Part shown: piece by piece, positions 40,401-47,905 of the stretch
Position numbering within the stretch: the stretch's first letter is position 1
Layout: each line of letters starts with the position of its first letter
Assembly: GCA_905221605.1 (NCBI GenBank)
Contig: CAJNDS010002112.1
Location: 497,501-561,500, forward strand
Direction: 5' to 3'
Length of the DNA: 64,000 nucleotides
Source of the DNA: Symbiodinium natans
Lineage: Eukaryota; Sar; Dinophyceae; Suessiales; Symbiodiniaceae
The notes under the pieces: model-generated
Seen by the model: only the letters and a program-made list of their open reading frames with translations
Database searches by the model: none
What the model was told of the DNA's origin: nothing
Position numbers and translations under genes: made by a program

Positions 40401-42910
40401 GGGACTCCATGCATCACGAAGTGCCTGGGCCTGTCGTCTTCGGTTTGTTCTCCTCGGACCACTCCAATGTCTTCGTTTTTGGATTGTCGTAAGGCTAGCG
40501 GGAGTCCTTGCGCCTCAGCAGCAGCCCAGGCAACTCTAAAGTGTTCCTCATCCTGTGTTTCCCTGTCCCGGTACAGCCATGCAACAGGATCTCGAGCGGA
40601 ACTTTTAGAAACCAAGGTGGCAAACAAAGCTTGCTTTCCACTGCATTTGATGGCTTTCTGGCCAAGGCTAAGGGGGACACGAAGATGACCAACAAGGCAG
40701 GGGCCTTTGGGCATTTCAAGGGTCTCCCATTTCCCTCCGGTCAGCTGACTAACCGAACAGTTGAGGTAACGCGCACAGCACTGTATGACGGATGACGGCG
40801 TGTCATAGCCATTTGGGCCAAGAAAGATTTGCCGGTAGTGCTGGGGGGCTAAGAGCCTCAGGGTAGTCATCTCAACTTTGGGCTTGTGCTTAATAGACAC
40901 GGTGTTCGGAACTTTAGGCTCGGGGCCTATGGAAGCGGTAAGCTGATGCACTTTAAGTTTGACTCGTTGAGGTTTCACATCTCTAGTGTTGGTCCACCAT
41001 ACAGCAAGAGATGGTCCGACAGCATCGGCCTCAGCGACCTCAGCAAGCGCAAGTTGCTCAGTGACCTCAAAAGCAGAAACGAGATTACGAACAGCCTCTA
41101 GAGCATCCGGGTCTCTCGTAATGATGAGGTTACCGCTGGGTGGCTCTCCGGTTTCAAGACTTTTCTGAAGTTGCGGGAGCGTGGTGAGTGTAGTTTCGGA
41201 ATCCCATTCTGAAGGCAGGATTTTGCAAGCGAACCTGCTTCCTTTTTGGGAGGCACGAGGCTTTGGGGGAAGAGCGGGAAACTCTTGGTGATGCAGTTTG
41301 CGGCTTTTGTTAGGCATGGATGGCTCAGCACGGTCATCTGGTTTCCATTTAACGCTACGAGTACCATTCGATTTCAAGGGCCAGGCGTCATGGGCCTGCT
41401 CATCGTTGCAACTGGGCTCGCTTGCCCATGTTCCATTCCAGGTTTTCCACACTTCAGGCTCCCACCAACCTGTGTCAGGATCCTGCCAATTGTGCCATGA
41501 GGTTCTTTCGGGGGAACATTCATCACATGACCAATCCCAGCTTTGATCCGTGTAGCCTGAAGCGTGAGGATTCTGCTCCTGCCAGGCCTCTTCTTGAGGT
41601 GCCATAGGAGCATTGTTCCAGTTTGCACTACTACTTTGCCTTTTGTCAAGGGCGGTAAGGACGGCTTCGACTATGACATTCAAAGAAGCTTTAGTGAGGC
41701 CAGTTCCCTGCAGTTTTCGCAGTCTGTTAGTGGTCCTTTTTCCATGGGGTCCAGGATGGCTTGCTTCCCCTACCCTAACTCCAGCAAAAGGATTATGACA
41801 TAACTGGGAAACCCATTGAAGGAGAATCCAAGAAACGGTCCTGATGAGGCGCACAACTGCCCTAAGAGCTGAAGCTGAGGTCGTGACAGTTTCTTCATTC
41901 TCATGCTCAAGCGAGCACGCAAGTGTAGCATCATGATGTTTGCCTTGTTGCTTCCACCAGATTCTTTTAAGTCGGTACTCCCAAGCCCGTATTCTACCAG
42001 TGAGTCTGGCACGTTTTCTCCTAGCGCGCCCAACTCTCCGGCAGGCAAGGATGTACCGACATGACCCTCGACTTTTTCCAGTGGGGTACGTTTTGGGGGC
42101 CTTTGGTTTTGGTTTTCTTCGTTTCTTTTTGGCCTGAGCCTTTGAGGGCCAGCAGTTCACCTCCCTAGTCTGTCCCGTCAGCAAAAGCCAACAACCAAGC
42201 TGGGCTATAGCAGAGACAAAGAAGGAACCAAGGTTCGCGGCAGCACTTCGGACATCCACGTCCCCACCAAGGAGCTGGGGTCCATGGATTCTGGCGATTG
42301 TTTTTGTTGCAAGCTGGTTGTTTTTAAGAAAACAACTGCTTGGTTTTGCTTTCAGAGCGAGACTAATGGGCCAAGCCACAGGTTTGCTCTGGTTGTTCCA
42401 CTTCCCATTGCCACCCTGCATGAAGTCCATGGACCATGGCATCGCACGAGTGCCATGAGGGGGACCGATGCTTAGGGGCAGCCCGTGAGGGCAGTGGTTT
42501 ATTGCATCCAAGGCGCTTGCACAACTATACTGTTGGGGAAAACCCACAGCCGTATTACCAATTAAGAGGGCAACCCAAAAGGGGCGGAACACAGAAGACC
42601 TCAAACAACCCTGGGCCTTCTTGGTGCCTAGCACCATCTTTGCACGGTGACTGTCAGTAGACAGCTCTTTTTTCTTGCAGGTCTGCTTTTTAGCAGAATT
42701 TGATTGGCATCTCTGGCCTTTTGATGTTCTTTTTTCATTTCTTGATCTCTTGATTCTCTTTTTTGAAGCCTTTTTTGAATTGGTTTTGGATTTTCAGCAC
42801 AGCCACCTAATGGCTCACTAGAACTACTTCGCCTCACCCAGGAATCAAGGCTCCTTGGGTGACCCGTGCCTGCCAGGTCCCGCTGGACGTCGGGGGCGTA
42901 GTTGTAGGCA
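34484..42910 (-). mobile_element. Non-LTR retrotransposon (AP-endonuclease LINE), full length, nested
   Basis: About 8427 bp inserted in the copia integrase region. The 5 bp CATAC (GTATG on the element's strand) occurs at 42911-42915 and 34479-34483 and is the likely target duplication. Deleting the LINE plus one copy rejoins ...GGLTAY to ERTCN... in frame. The 5' leader is about 270 bp and the 3' untranslated part about 300 bp, ending in TTCTTTT with no long poly(A). The single large ORF is intact, so the copy could be recent and possibly functional. Confidence 0.88.
34787..42637 (-). CDS. LINE polyprotein: PGP motifs, OTU-like, AP endonuclease, reverse transcriptase, CCHC
   Basis: 2616 residues in one frame. 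After a basic N-terminal region comes VGEASHPGP (289-297). An OTU-like segment follows near 905-1085 (FTEAGGNGDCGFRAAVVAL; Cys kept, but the usual D-G-N-C is N-G-D-C and the late HY position reads RY). Cys/His fingers follow at about 1250-1400. DGIEPLPGPS (1490-1499) resembles a 2A peptide with Asn replaced by Leu, just before the endonuclease (INVGGARGAWHVV, LLLQEVALP, MGGDFNCLPSF, VSDHKIVSA). The reverse transcriptase contains DLEKAFDHADPK, NSLPQGDSWS and catalytic FADD at 2223-2226. A CCHC knuckle (CPYCGC ... WDHCTWEC) lies near the C-terminus. The enzyme nicks DNA and copies its RNA at the nick. Confidence 0.88.
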   Translation of the reverse strand: MVLGTKKAQGCLRSSVFRPFWVALLIGNTAVGFPQQYSCASALDAINHCPHGLPLSIGPPHGTRAMPWSMDFMQGGNGKWNNQSKPVAWPISLALKAKPSSCFLKNNQLATKTIARIHGPQLLGGDVDVRSAAANLGSFFVSAIAQLGCWLLLTGQTREVNCWPSKAQAKKKRRKPKPKAPKTYPTGKSRGSCRYILACRRVGRARRKRARLTGRIRAWEYRLKRIWWKQQGKHHDATLACSLEHENEETVTTSASALRAVVRLIRTVSWILLQWVSQLCHNPFAGVRVGEASHPGPHGKRTTNRLRKLQGTGLTKASLNVIVEAVLTALDKRQSSSANWNNAPMAPQEEAWQEQNPHASGYTDQSWDWSCDECSPERTSWHNWQDPDTGWWEPEVWKTWNGTWASEPSCNDEQAHDAWPLKSNGTRSVKWKPDDRAEPSMPNKSRKLHHQEFPALPPKPRASQKGSRFACKILPSEWDSETTLTTLPQLQKSLETGEPPSGNLIITRDPDALEAVRNLVSAFEVTEQLALAEVAEADAVGPSLAVWWTNTRDVKPQRVKLKVHQLTASIGPEPKVPNTVSIKHKPKVEMTTLRLLAPQHYRQIFLGPNGYDTPSSVIQCCARYLNCSVSQLTGGKWETLEMPKGPCLVGHLRVPLSLGQKAIKCSGKQALFATLVSKSSARDPVAWLYRDRETQDEEHFRVAWAAAEAQGLPLALRQSKNEDIGVVRGEQTEDDRPRHFVMHGVPVSWDSSDVADFLASVKWMGCEVLSRRRSWTKGAYPEWIFKGRSPHGHQEESWSYSDIDCCLTIVPERRTKKKPVYSTAVKGPKKKWVDRVDHDGSDGHKNGVASTQLDSSGDEDIDLTHTGATKIERNQERSRSPSKDRKAAKNKSDGSSAPKTPDELLLQQVGPWRFTEAGGNGDCGFRAAVVALQVNQRKPELSSDELTRQASSLRLLSANHIAKHKDSYAQHWAVDANEDEAAWGGNAPPESFQSYLQMIARRETWIDEFLIQGLAERLGVPLVIWYFHPTQTTWLRAVYGPWWREEVAQTTKKQRPLVLALKDKRYRALVPDSLEEPIPESWLIRAVPRERGALKGAGPKSKALSICSATPMKSGKGLSLASCTPRKTSWCSKTAGSSRQAPKPSVPKARSLEIPERTPCKMGSGALSIAEQTPKPEKSEGGTTQARNQSFCSMYSGTKRKAESQNGEKHLKPGKKLPPVPKFHNDPRIKTGEKDGVHVFLWRCPICAAEKKGPWKNICTMRWYHWKTHHKHVPYEQFLIKPRGAPIPAPSALLPKDQRAFDCPCCDVGLPALETTRMMTKAISKHRRECHPKIKTSKWMSLMCSARFKGKKQPHVSAAATKRHDKARKKRFKTHKPVELDLSDQYDNMPKGESRQWWCSECLQVLAGYGTNYNRKLLTCAQAKKDPRGPRRVKLAWKLVLERDHEHKLQGAVSKWVRSIVSSRKDSSGSKEPQHNKAHATFKKKKLVWDGIEPLPGPSHTRRVNTATANTLIWTINVGGARGAWHVVNHLLDGGPPILLLQEVALPKEEAVGYSAAALKKGYHCYYSGCVQTSRRPHGGSLVLVKQGFKSSPAWNFVSTEGAVQAVWISGTLVCSVYLAPVPGNWQVADETAATLLSLPQEQQWIMGGDFNCLPSFNPFHSNLVGVCCEIQSPDGPTRWSSDRCIDYFCSNQRLTQVCTLAHKVSDHKIVSASWQKRLKHTEDFVVQTPPVLPKCSDEQQDSFTKAVDEAWSEESSALPCDGSVDLKWEALNKALYKTLLSAHEKCNNDQGQNLHLRKFAKGKPTKPVVKRRHVAHRPPAGHFTSFQQRAIRNLLGRMMEYRQRHSSEQSSISSRHQTQKLWEKIIRAPDYDQHSSLTENIQKLEKKLEQCVQEENSNRLQRWRARTAEDHHAFRWLRKQATETTHAIAMSKDDTVADSVQMALRKLQSFWKKVWDRPQLDRQAVWNEMVRHLPPAVHSRRWAPVTGQDLKRAALNCKGSAAGLDGWTTEELLHFSDKMWQELAQFYLECENCSRVPEAWRQIRQVHLGKGKPRESNGSMLAANLRPISVTSLIWRVCCKARYGHKDTQAWLKHAMPNYVYGGIPGRGTQDAIGPLLYQTHRYWYVGTLDLEKAFDHADPKLATAVMKHCGLDPRIADMLCHNWTNQCRWLQLLDQTIPESTSVNNSLPQGDSWSMAAMSFLLLPAARNIQASSPGVQQTIFADDRSFACKTATQLATVSRKWGAWMQYLGLRENEVKAQYFHPTIRGRRALVSVGLPPQTISDSIQVLGFTFQGAQARKAGDHEKKRLREAKDRARKCRCLPGSLDRKIRIAQYSAVPKIMWGWICRRPSLSDVQPWEAVCKVLLKTPKTASVHLAKILKGHRWDVRFMATCEVMSVMHRFVRTSGTVLEPWRRAKSGWVGALRRGMRDMGWSETLRPWSWKHVPLNANISLLDGERGWTRNLPQIQHILRESWRHTCFGKWLNQGRIDSGRCRGIVYDPKRLKLLQKKQLSSHEFAVLSGASVSPAKFKVMNPRSVLGCPYCGCPPEQATWDHCTWECRMAPRPPGITAASCGDALLSRLGWPTARRGADSHDSKVLSWLAEVRATTLRIRRP

Positions 42911-45900
42911 CATACGCTGTGAGTCCGCCTGCCACTGCGAACCTGTTCCTGACCCATGCAGCATGCACAAAAGACCATGCGAAGAGAGGATGCACAACAT
43001 CGATCTTGCATCCAGTCTTATGTCTCACCATGTCCAAGAGAGTGCACGCCAACCTTCGGATCAGGTCTACCGCTTTCTCAACATACCCGTTGGCTTGGTG
43101 GTGGCCAACAGGAGGATTCCTTTCAACCGTCTTCAATCCCAGCCTCTGTCTCGCATTCACCACAGCACGCTGCAACGAAAGTGTAGCTGGTTCAGCATCA
43201 CACCTCAACTCCACTGTCGCATGACCCAAGGATTGAATGAACCTCATCAGCTCAACCCCAAGGTATCGCGTGCTGCCTTTGCTCTCACAGGGTATTGCCG
43301 TGATGGCACCAGTGGCGGAATCGTGTGCGATCAGACAGCAAAGTAGGTCTTTGGCACTTGAAGAAGGTTCACCTGCTACAGGCTCAAGCTCGTTCGAGGA
43401 AGGGCTGAACCCGGTATAGCAGAAGTCGAAAGAGACGCTCGGGAGGTCTCGTGGTGCGGCATTTGTAGCCTCTGATCTGTCCGGAACAGATCGCATGGTG
43501 ATGCAGTGACTGCACCACGCCGCGTATGGCGTGTGAGTAAGCTCGTGAATGAGCTGTTGCTCTCTGGACGGAACATCGGGGATTGATTGCATGTGGGGCA
43601 ATCGAGCAGCTCCCTCTGAAGCATCTCGGGCGATGTCTGAGGCAAGTGACAACTTTTGCTTCTCAAGGCAACCCTTTATCCTCTGAAACAGCCTAGTCTT
43701 AGAACCGGAAGTTCTCAAACCCAACTTAGTGCAGGCTGCTTTCAGGGCACCAATCGAACTCTCACAGTTGAGCACAACGCCATCAAGGGTGAGCGTGTCA
43801 GCAGGCACAGCAACGGGAATGCTAAGAGGCTCTTCCATGTCGGGCAACGCACCTCGGGACGCAGGCTCTTCACGAATGATCACACCTGCATCGGGCTCAT
43901 CTACTGGCGACGGTTCATAATCGAACAACTCATCCTCATCGTACGGAAGTTCTGGGGTCTTGGGAGATGGAACTACATCCTCAACCAGGCTCTCAGTGAG
44001 ATTTTCAACTCCGAGCGAAGACATGGGTTCCTTGCTCACATGCATGCAAACGATCAACTCAGCCTCTCCACCTCCTGGGATGTCATCTTCAAGATCTTCC
44101 ATCTCCAACCACGACTCACAGTGTTCGATCAAAAACCAAGCTGAGGTTTCACTTCGTCTCATCAAGGTGGAACGCAAGGGCCAGCTTCGATCAACCATAA
44201 AGGATGGGTCTAACATGCGTGACGAACGACCCCGCCAGCACAAATTCCCTGAGGTGAGGATCTGCCACCCGAAATGCAAGTTGCTCAACTCCGGACCCAA
44301 CACGGCACGCTGAAGGACACGGACATGCGTGTCATCTGGTTGACACTGGGGACCTTTCGACTGGACGTGGGAACTCTGCGGATCACATGATTGCACTTGA
44401 GGACCTTTCGACTGGACGTGGGAACTCTGCGGATCACAGGCTTGCACTTGAGGACCTTTCGACTGGACGTGGGAATTCTGTGGATCACAGGCTTGCACTT
44501 GAGGACCTTTCGACTGGACGTGGGAATTCTGTGGATCACAGGCTTGCACACAAGAACTTGGACTTTCGGCTTTCTCAACCCGACGAATCTCGGCATCCAC
44601 TCCAAGGCTCATGCCTCGGAATGTCATAGGCACATCGGCTCCTGAAGCATCATGGTTCAACCAGAAGCCTTGGGCATTTTGGCACGGAAACCAGCCCTGT
44701 TTGATCAACCGACCCATACTTATTAGCGGCTGCAATACGTCTGCGACGATACATCTCTCACGGATGGTAACATGTCCATGGCTTGGGCTTTGCAAAACGA
44801 AATCGACAATGCGCTCATCCTTCACCTGCATGCTACCACCCTGAGCATCACGCACATGCATCACGCAATCTCCAGGGGAACTGACTCCACAAGATGCAAA
44901 GCTCAAGGGGATGCAAGAAACGTCAGCTCCGGAGTCGATGATCACAGAACAGGTGTCACTGGTTCGGGTCAGTGCTCGCACATGCTGCTCATGGGTTCTG
45001 TTCGAACACCCAATCACTACCCAGTCTGAGTCGCCATCAGTGGCGTCCAACCGGAAGTGCTGAGCATGAATCATTCGCACGAAAGGGTCATCACCTGACA
45101 GGTCAAGCTGGCTCATGTCCATCACAAAAGGCTCGGCAATGACACGACGCACGGCTGTGGAGGCTTGGCTCGGGGCACTGCTATATGAAGGGCCGGCACT
45201 GGTGGAGGTGCCGCTCACAGAAGCTCCGGAAGGCTGTGGGCCAGGCTGGCCTTGGGACTGCTCAACCTGGTTGACACGAGGGCGCCAGCAGTCTCTTGCA
45301 TAGTGGCCAGGACGGCCACAGTTGTGGCATGTGGTGTTGGAGGACAGATTGCCCCCCTTCGGTGCATTGTTCTTGCCTTTCCTATCACCCTTGCCACCTT
45401 TGCCTGGATTCCTGTCGCCTTTGGCATTGTTGTAGCTCTGAGAGTAACCTTTAGACTCTTTGCCTCCAGCCTTGCCATACTTGCCCTTGCTGTCATTGCC
45501 TTTTGGACCTTTTGAACCCTTAGGACCCTTAGGACCTTTGCCACCTTTGTACCCTTTAGGACCACCCTTAACTTGACCGATGTCCATTGGCTGCGGTTCC
45601 TGCTCGTGGGACTTCTTTTGCGCATACGAAGACTCGGTGCTGAAAAGGTTTGAAGGGCTCCACTTGAACTGCATGCGCTCATAACGAAGAGCTGCCTCTC
45701 TGATCTCGTCGTAGGAGGAGGTCTCCGTCAGGACGGTGGACAGGTGGTTCCGCATGCCGCCAGAAATGCTCTTGAGCAGTATCGAGGTTTTGAGGTCTTC
45801 TTCCAGCTTCTTGCCAGACGAACGCTCGTATTCCTCCATCACTCGCTCCAGATCCAACAGCTGGGCCAGGAACGGCTCGTTGGTGCGAAACGGGTGCGTC

Positions 45901-46523
45901 TGAGTGAGAGCGGTGAGGATGCCAAGCGAGCGGGCACGGCTTGACGGCTGGAAAAGTTGCATCAGCTGTCGTAAGGCCTCAGAGCCATTTTGTGATGGAA
46001 CACGTTGGATCACTTGCAAACCTCTGCCACGAACCAATCCAGAAAGCAATGCATACATTCGTTGGCTCCTTTGCAAAGCATCAGGATCACTTATCCACCC
46101 AATCTCGGCTGTTGGAAACTGTTCGATTTTCTTCAAATCCTCGGCATAAGCAGTGTCCAGCGCTACCACATATTGCTTCAGTGACCATACCCATTGCAAC
46201 CACTGCGAGTGCTCCTCCTCTCGAGTTGTCGGCTTGAAGGTGTCCGGCCGCGGCAGGATTCGGCTCATCTCACTTGAACCAAGGGAGGCCTTCGAAGAAT
46301 TGGCCCTTACTGCCGCCATTGCAGCATCACTTGCAGCCTTGGTAGCAGCAGTCATCTGCTGCATCATCACTCGCAAATCATCCACAGAAACGTACACGCC
46401 CTGGGCTCCTTGACCTTGGCTTGTCGGAGAAAATGGATTTCCATGTTGTTGTGACGAAGCTGCTCCGTTTTCTTGCGGCTCATCATCATCATCGTCATCA
46501 ATAACTGGAAGCTGATCTGCCAT
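42834..46523 (-). CDS. Copia polyprotein, 5' half: gag, zinc knuckle, protease, SAP motif, integrase
   Basis: Starts MADQLPVIDDDDDDEP at 46523. Gag helices cover about 85-290 (HSQWLQWVWSLKQYVVALDT). A Gly/Lys-rich tract leads to a CCHC knuckle CHNCGRPGHYARDC (about 398-411). The aspartic protease motif IDSGADVSC is near 527. A Gln/Lys repeat region follows, then a SAP-like helix pair (ALKAACTKLGLRTSGSKTRL) near 915. The integrase has an H-H-C-C finger (HELTHTPYAAWCSHC, about 990), catalytic Asp in SFDFCY and CDAEP, and Glu in NGYVEKAVD. The genuine sequence ends at Tyr1204 (42912). The last 25 residues to the stop at 42834 are LINE 5' sequence. Confidence 0.9.
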   Translation of the reverse strand: MADQLPVIDDDDDDEPQENGAASSQQHGNPFSPTSQGQGAQGVYVSVDDLRVMMQQMTAATKAASDAAMAAVRANSSKASLGSSEMSRILPRPDTFKPTTREEEHSQWLQWVWSLKQYVVALDTAYAEDLKKIEQFPTAEIGWISDPDALQRSQRMYALLSGLVRGRGLQVIQRVPSQNGSEALRQLMQLFQPSSRARSLGILTALTQTHPFRTNEPFLAQLLDLERVMEEYERSSGKKLEEDLKTSILLKSISGGMRNHLSTVLTETSSYDEIREAALRYERMQFKWSPSNLFSTESSYAQKKSHEQEPQPMDIGQVKGGPKGYKGGKGPKGPKGSKGPKGNDSKGKYGKAGGKESKGYSQSYNNAKGDRNPGKGGKGDRKGKNNAPKGGNLSSNTTCHNCGRPGHYARDCWRPRVNQVEQSQGQPGPQPSGASVSGTSTSAGPSYSSAPSQASTAVRRVIAEPFVMDMSQLDLSGDDPFVRMIHAQHFRLDATDGDSDWVVIGCSNRTHEQHVRALTRTSDTCSVIIDSGADVSCIPLSFASCGVSSPGDCVMHVRDAQGGSMQVKDERIVDFVLQSPSHGHVTIRERCIVADVLQPLISMGRLIKQGWFPCQNAQGFWLNHDASGADVPMTFRGMSLGVDAEIRRVEKAESPSSCVQACDPQNSHVQSKGPQVQACDPQNSHVQSKGPQVQACDPQSSHVQSKGPQVQSCDPQSSHVQSKGPQCQPDDTHVRVLQRAVLGPELSNLHFGWQILTSGNLCWRGRSSRMLDPSFMVDRSWPLRSTLMRRSETSAWFLIEHCESWLEMEDLEDDIPGGGEAELIVCMHVSKEPMSSLGVENLTESLVEDVVPSPKTPELPYDEDELFDYEPSPVDEPDAGVIIREEPASRGALPDMEEPLSIPVAVPADTLTLDGVVLNCESSIGALKAACTKLGLRTSGSKTRLFQRIKGCLEKQKLSLASDIARDASEGAARLPHMQSIPDVPSREQQLIHELTHTPYAAWCSHCITMRSVPDRSEATNAAPRDLPSVSFDFCYTGFSPSSNELEPVAGEPSSSAKDLLCCLIAHDSATGAITAIPCESKGSTRYLGVELMRFIQSLGHATVELRCDAEPATLSLQRAVVNARQRLGLKTVERNPPVGHHQANGYVEKAVDLIRRLACTLLDMVRHKTGCKIDVVHPLFAWSFVHAAWVRNRFAVAGGLTAYVPTTTPPTSSGTWQARVTQGALIPG
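44351..44553 (-). repeat. Four tandem 51 bp repeats within copia pol
   Basis: In-frame units start at 44351, 44402, 44453 and 44504. Each encodes VQACDPQNSHVQSKGPQ with small changes (N/S, A/S). The repeat lies between protease and SAP motif, in a region with no conserved domain, and looks like a disordered linker that expanded by slippage. Confidence 0.9.
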
Positions 46524-46953
46524 GTTCGAACAGTGAAAGATGCGGTCTCACACAGTCAGGATTTCGGCTTTGTACGGGGTACTCTGGCTCGTCCTGATCG
46601 AGGTCGATGGGGCTTGCTGCCGACTGCAGCTTCTTGTTGAACACCCGAGAGTGTCCTGGCGTATTGGGCTCTGAAGTGATAGACCCCACAGACAGGTCTC
46701 GATCCAGGTTCTCGTGCTCCTGCTGCAGGTGCACGAAAGCAACTTGCGCTGCCCAGCTCAAAGACTGCTCTTCGGCAGCCTCGAAACCAAACCAGGTAAA
46801 AGATTCGCGAAGGTTCTCGTTCTTCAAGCACTTACCACCAAATGCAAGCACTTCTTCGACTGTCGAAAACTTTTCCAAGCGAAGTTCAAATGCTTCCTCG
46901 ACCACAGACAACTGCTTCTCCCAGCTCGCTTGCCTTCGGTTTTCAGGCTTCAC
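46498..46953 (-). CDS. Small ORF upstream of copia gag
   Basis: The frame beginning MKPENRRQASWEKQLSVV (151 residues) lies between the 5' LTR and gag and overlaps gag's start by 26 bp in another frame. It stays open upstream of the Met for about 30 further codons (AASLEAVKDKLREFYREQLF), so an upstream non-AUG start or trans-splicing could lengthen it. The composition is helical and protein-like (VEEAFELRLEKFSTVEEVLA). No family is recognised. Copia elements normally have no ORF here, so it may be an element-specific accessory protein or a leader peptide. Confidence 0.4.
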   Translation of the reverse strand: MKPENRRQASWEKQLSVVEEAFELRLEKFSTVEEVLAFGGKCLKNENLRESFTWFGFEAAEEQSLSWAAQVAFVHLQQEHENLDRDLSVGSITSEPNTPGHSRVFNKKLQSAASPIDLDQDEPEYPVQSRNPDCVRPHLSLFEHGRSASSY

Positions 46954-47205
46954 CCGAAGAAACAGCTGCTCTCTGTAGAACTCTCGAAGTTTGTCTTTGA
47001 CAGCCTCAAGGCTTGCAGCAGTAGTCGTGGTTGGCTCTTCCCGTAAAGCCTGGGAGGCCGCAAAATGAAACTATGGCAGCAGGCGCGCGAGAGATAGACA
47101 CTACAGCCTAAATCCCAGAAGAAAACCCCAACAAAGCAAAGGAAAGATCAAGTCCTGGTCCCTGAACTCAAACCGCCGAAAAAACGTGTTTCGGAGTCTG
47201 GCTTT

Positions 47206-47222
47206 CCAGAGCTCCGCTACCA
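47206..47222 (-). promoter_or_regulatory. Primer-binding site, initiator-Met tRNA type
   Basis: Directly next to the 5' LTR the element's strand reads TGGTAGCGGAGCTCTGG. It is very close to the TGGTATCAGAGC sites that pair with the 3' end of initiator tRNA-Met in copia elements. Confidence 0.7.
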
Positions 47223-47377
47223 TGAAAAAACAAGCGGTCTTTTCCACTTAAGTTTGGGCCTGAATGTCGCATCATCCGAATCATGCAATGCACTCCTGGC
47301 AAAACATGAAAGACGTGTCAAAGCACTAGAAAATCTGTACACAAGATATGCTAGGGGGTAAATGGTAAAGTTCATCA
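47223..47377 (-). repeat. 5' LTR of the copia element
   Basis: 155 bp direct repeat of 31058-31212 with one mismatch. It is followed on the plus strand by the target copy GAACC at 47378-47382. Confidence 0.93.
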
Positions 47378-47638
47378 GAACCTCAGACCTTGCAGGCCAT
47401 CACCATGAATGACCTGGAGGAGTGCGAGGCGCAGGCAAAAGGGGCGAAGGATCGTGAATCAGTGCAGCATGGTGAGAATCTTGCGCGGAAGGTGTTTGAG
47501 CAGTCCACAATTTCCTACGATGATGTGCTTGAGGTCATCATGAAGGCAGACATTGAACCACAGAAAAAACGCAGAGCATGCATTGAGGGAGTTGTTCCTC
47601 CACTTGAGGCGAAGGGTCGGGCGCAAGCGCGATGCGCA
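47378..47638 (+). pseudogene. Older retroelement: continuation of the interrupted frame
   Basis: After removing the copia element and one GAACC, the frame ...AEIKEP continues without a break as QTLQAITMNDLEECEAQ and on through KVFEQSTISYDDVLEVIM to a stop at 47638. It is a helical, charged segment with no recognised fold. Beyond it (47639-47905) only short frames are seen, so the older element is truncated or rearranged there. Confidence 0.55.
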
Positions 47639-47905
47639 TAAAGTCTGATGACCAAACAACCCAACAGCAATCACTCACAAACAGCATCGGACTCTCTCTC
47701 TTTTTGTGCAGGATGGAACGGACCCACGCGCGTCAGCAGCAGGATGCATCACCCAGCACGTTGAGCCGGGCGAGTCACCCCTCCCGCAGGCGTCCGGAGC
47801 AGCGTGCCCCCTGCACTCCGTTTCACCACGAAGTTCTCTCCGCCAATTTTTGTTTCTTAGAACTCTTAACCTTAGGACCCGAAGTTGCACGTACCAAAGA
47901 CTTAG

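Larger units (their letters stand above)
31058..47377 (-). mobile_element. Ty1/copia LTR retrotransposon, interrupted by a nested LINE
   Basis: Bounded by 155 bp direct LTRs that begin TG and end CA and differ at one base. The 5 bp target GAACC is duplicated at 31053-31057 and 47378-47382. The element reads on the minus strand: 5' LTR, primer site, gag with zinc knuckle, protease, SAP motif, integrase, reverse transcriptase, RNase H, tail, polypurine tract, 3' LTR. The order integrase before reverse transcriptase is diagnostic of copia. Without the 8.4 kb LINE it would be about 7.9 kb with one 2274-residue polyprotein. The open frames and near-identical LTRs indicate a recent insertion. Confidence 0.92.
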
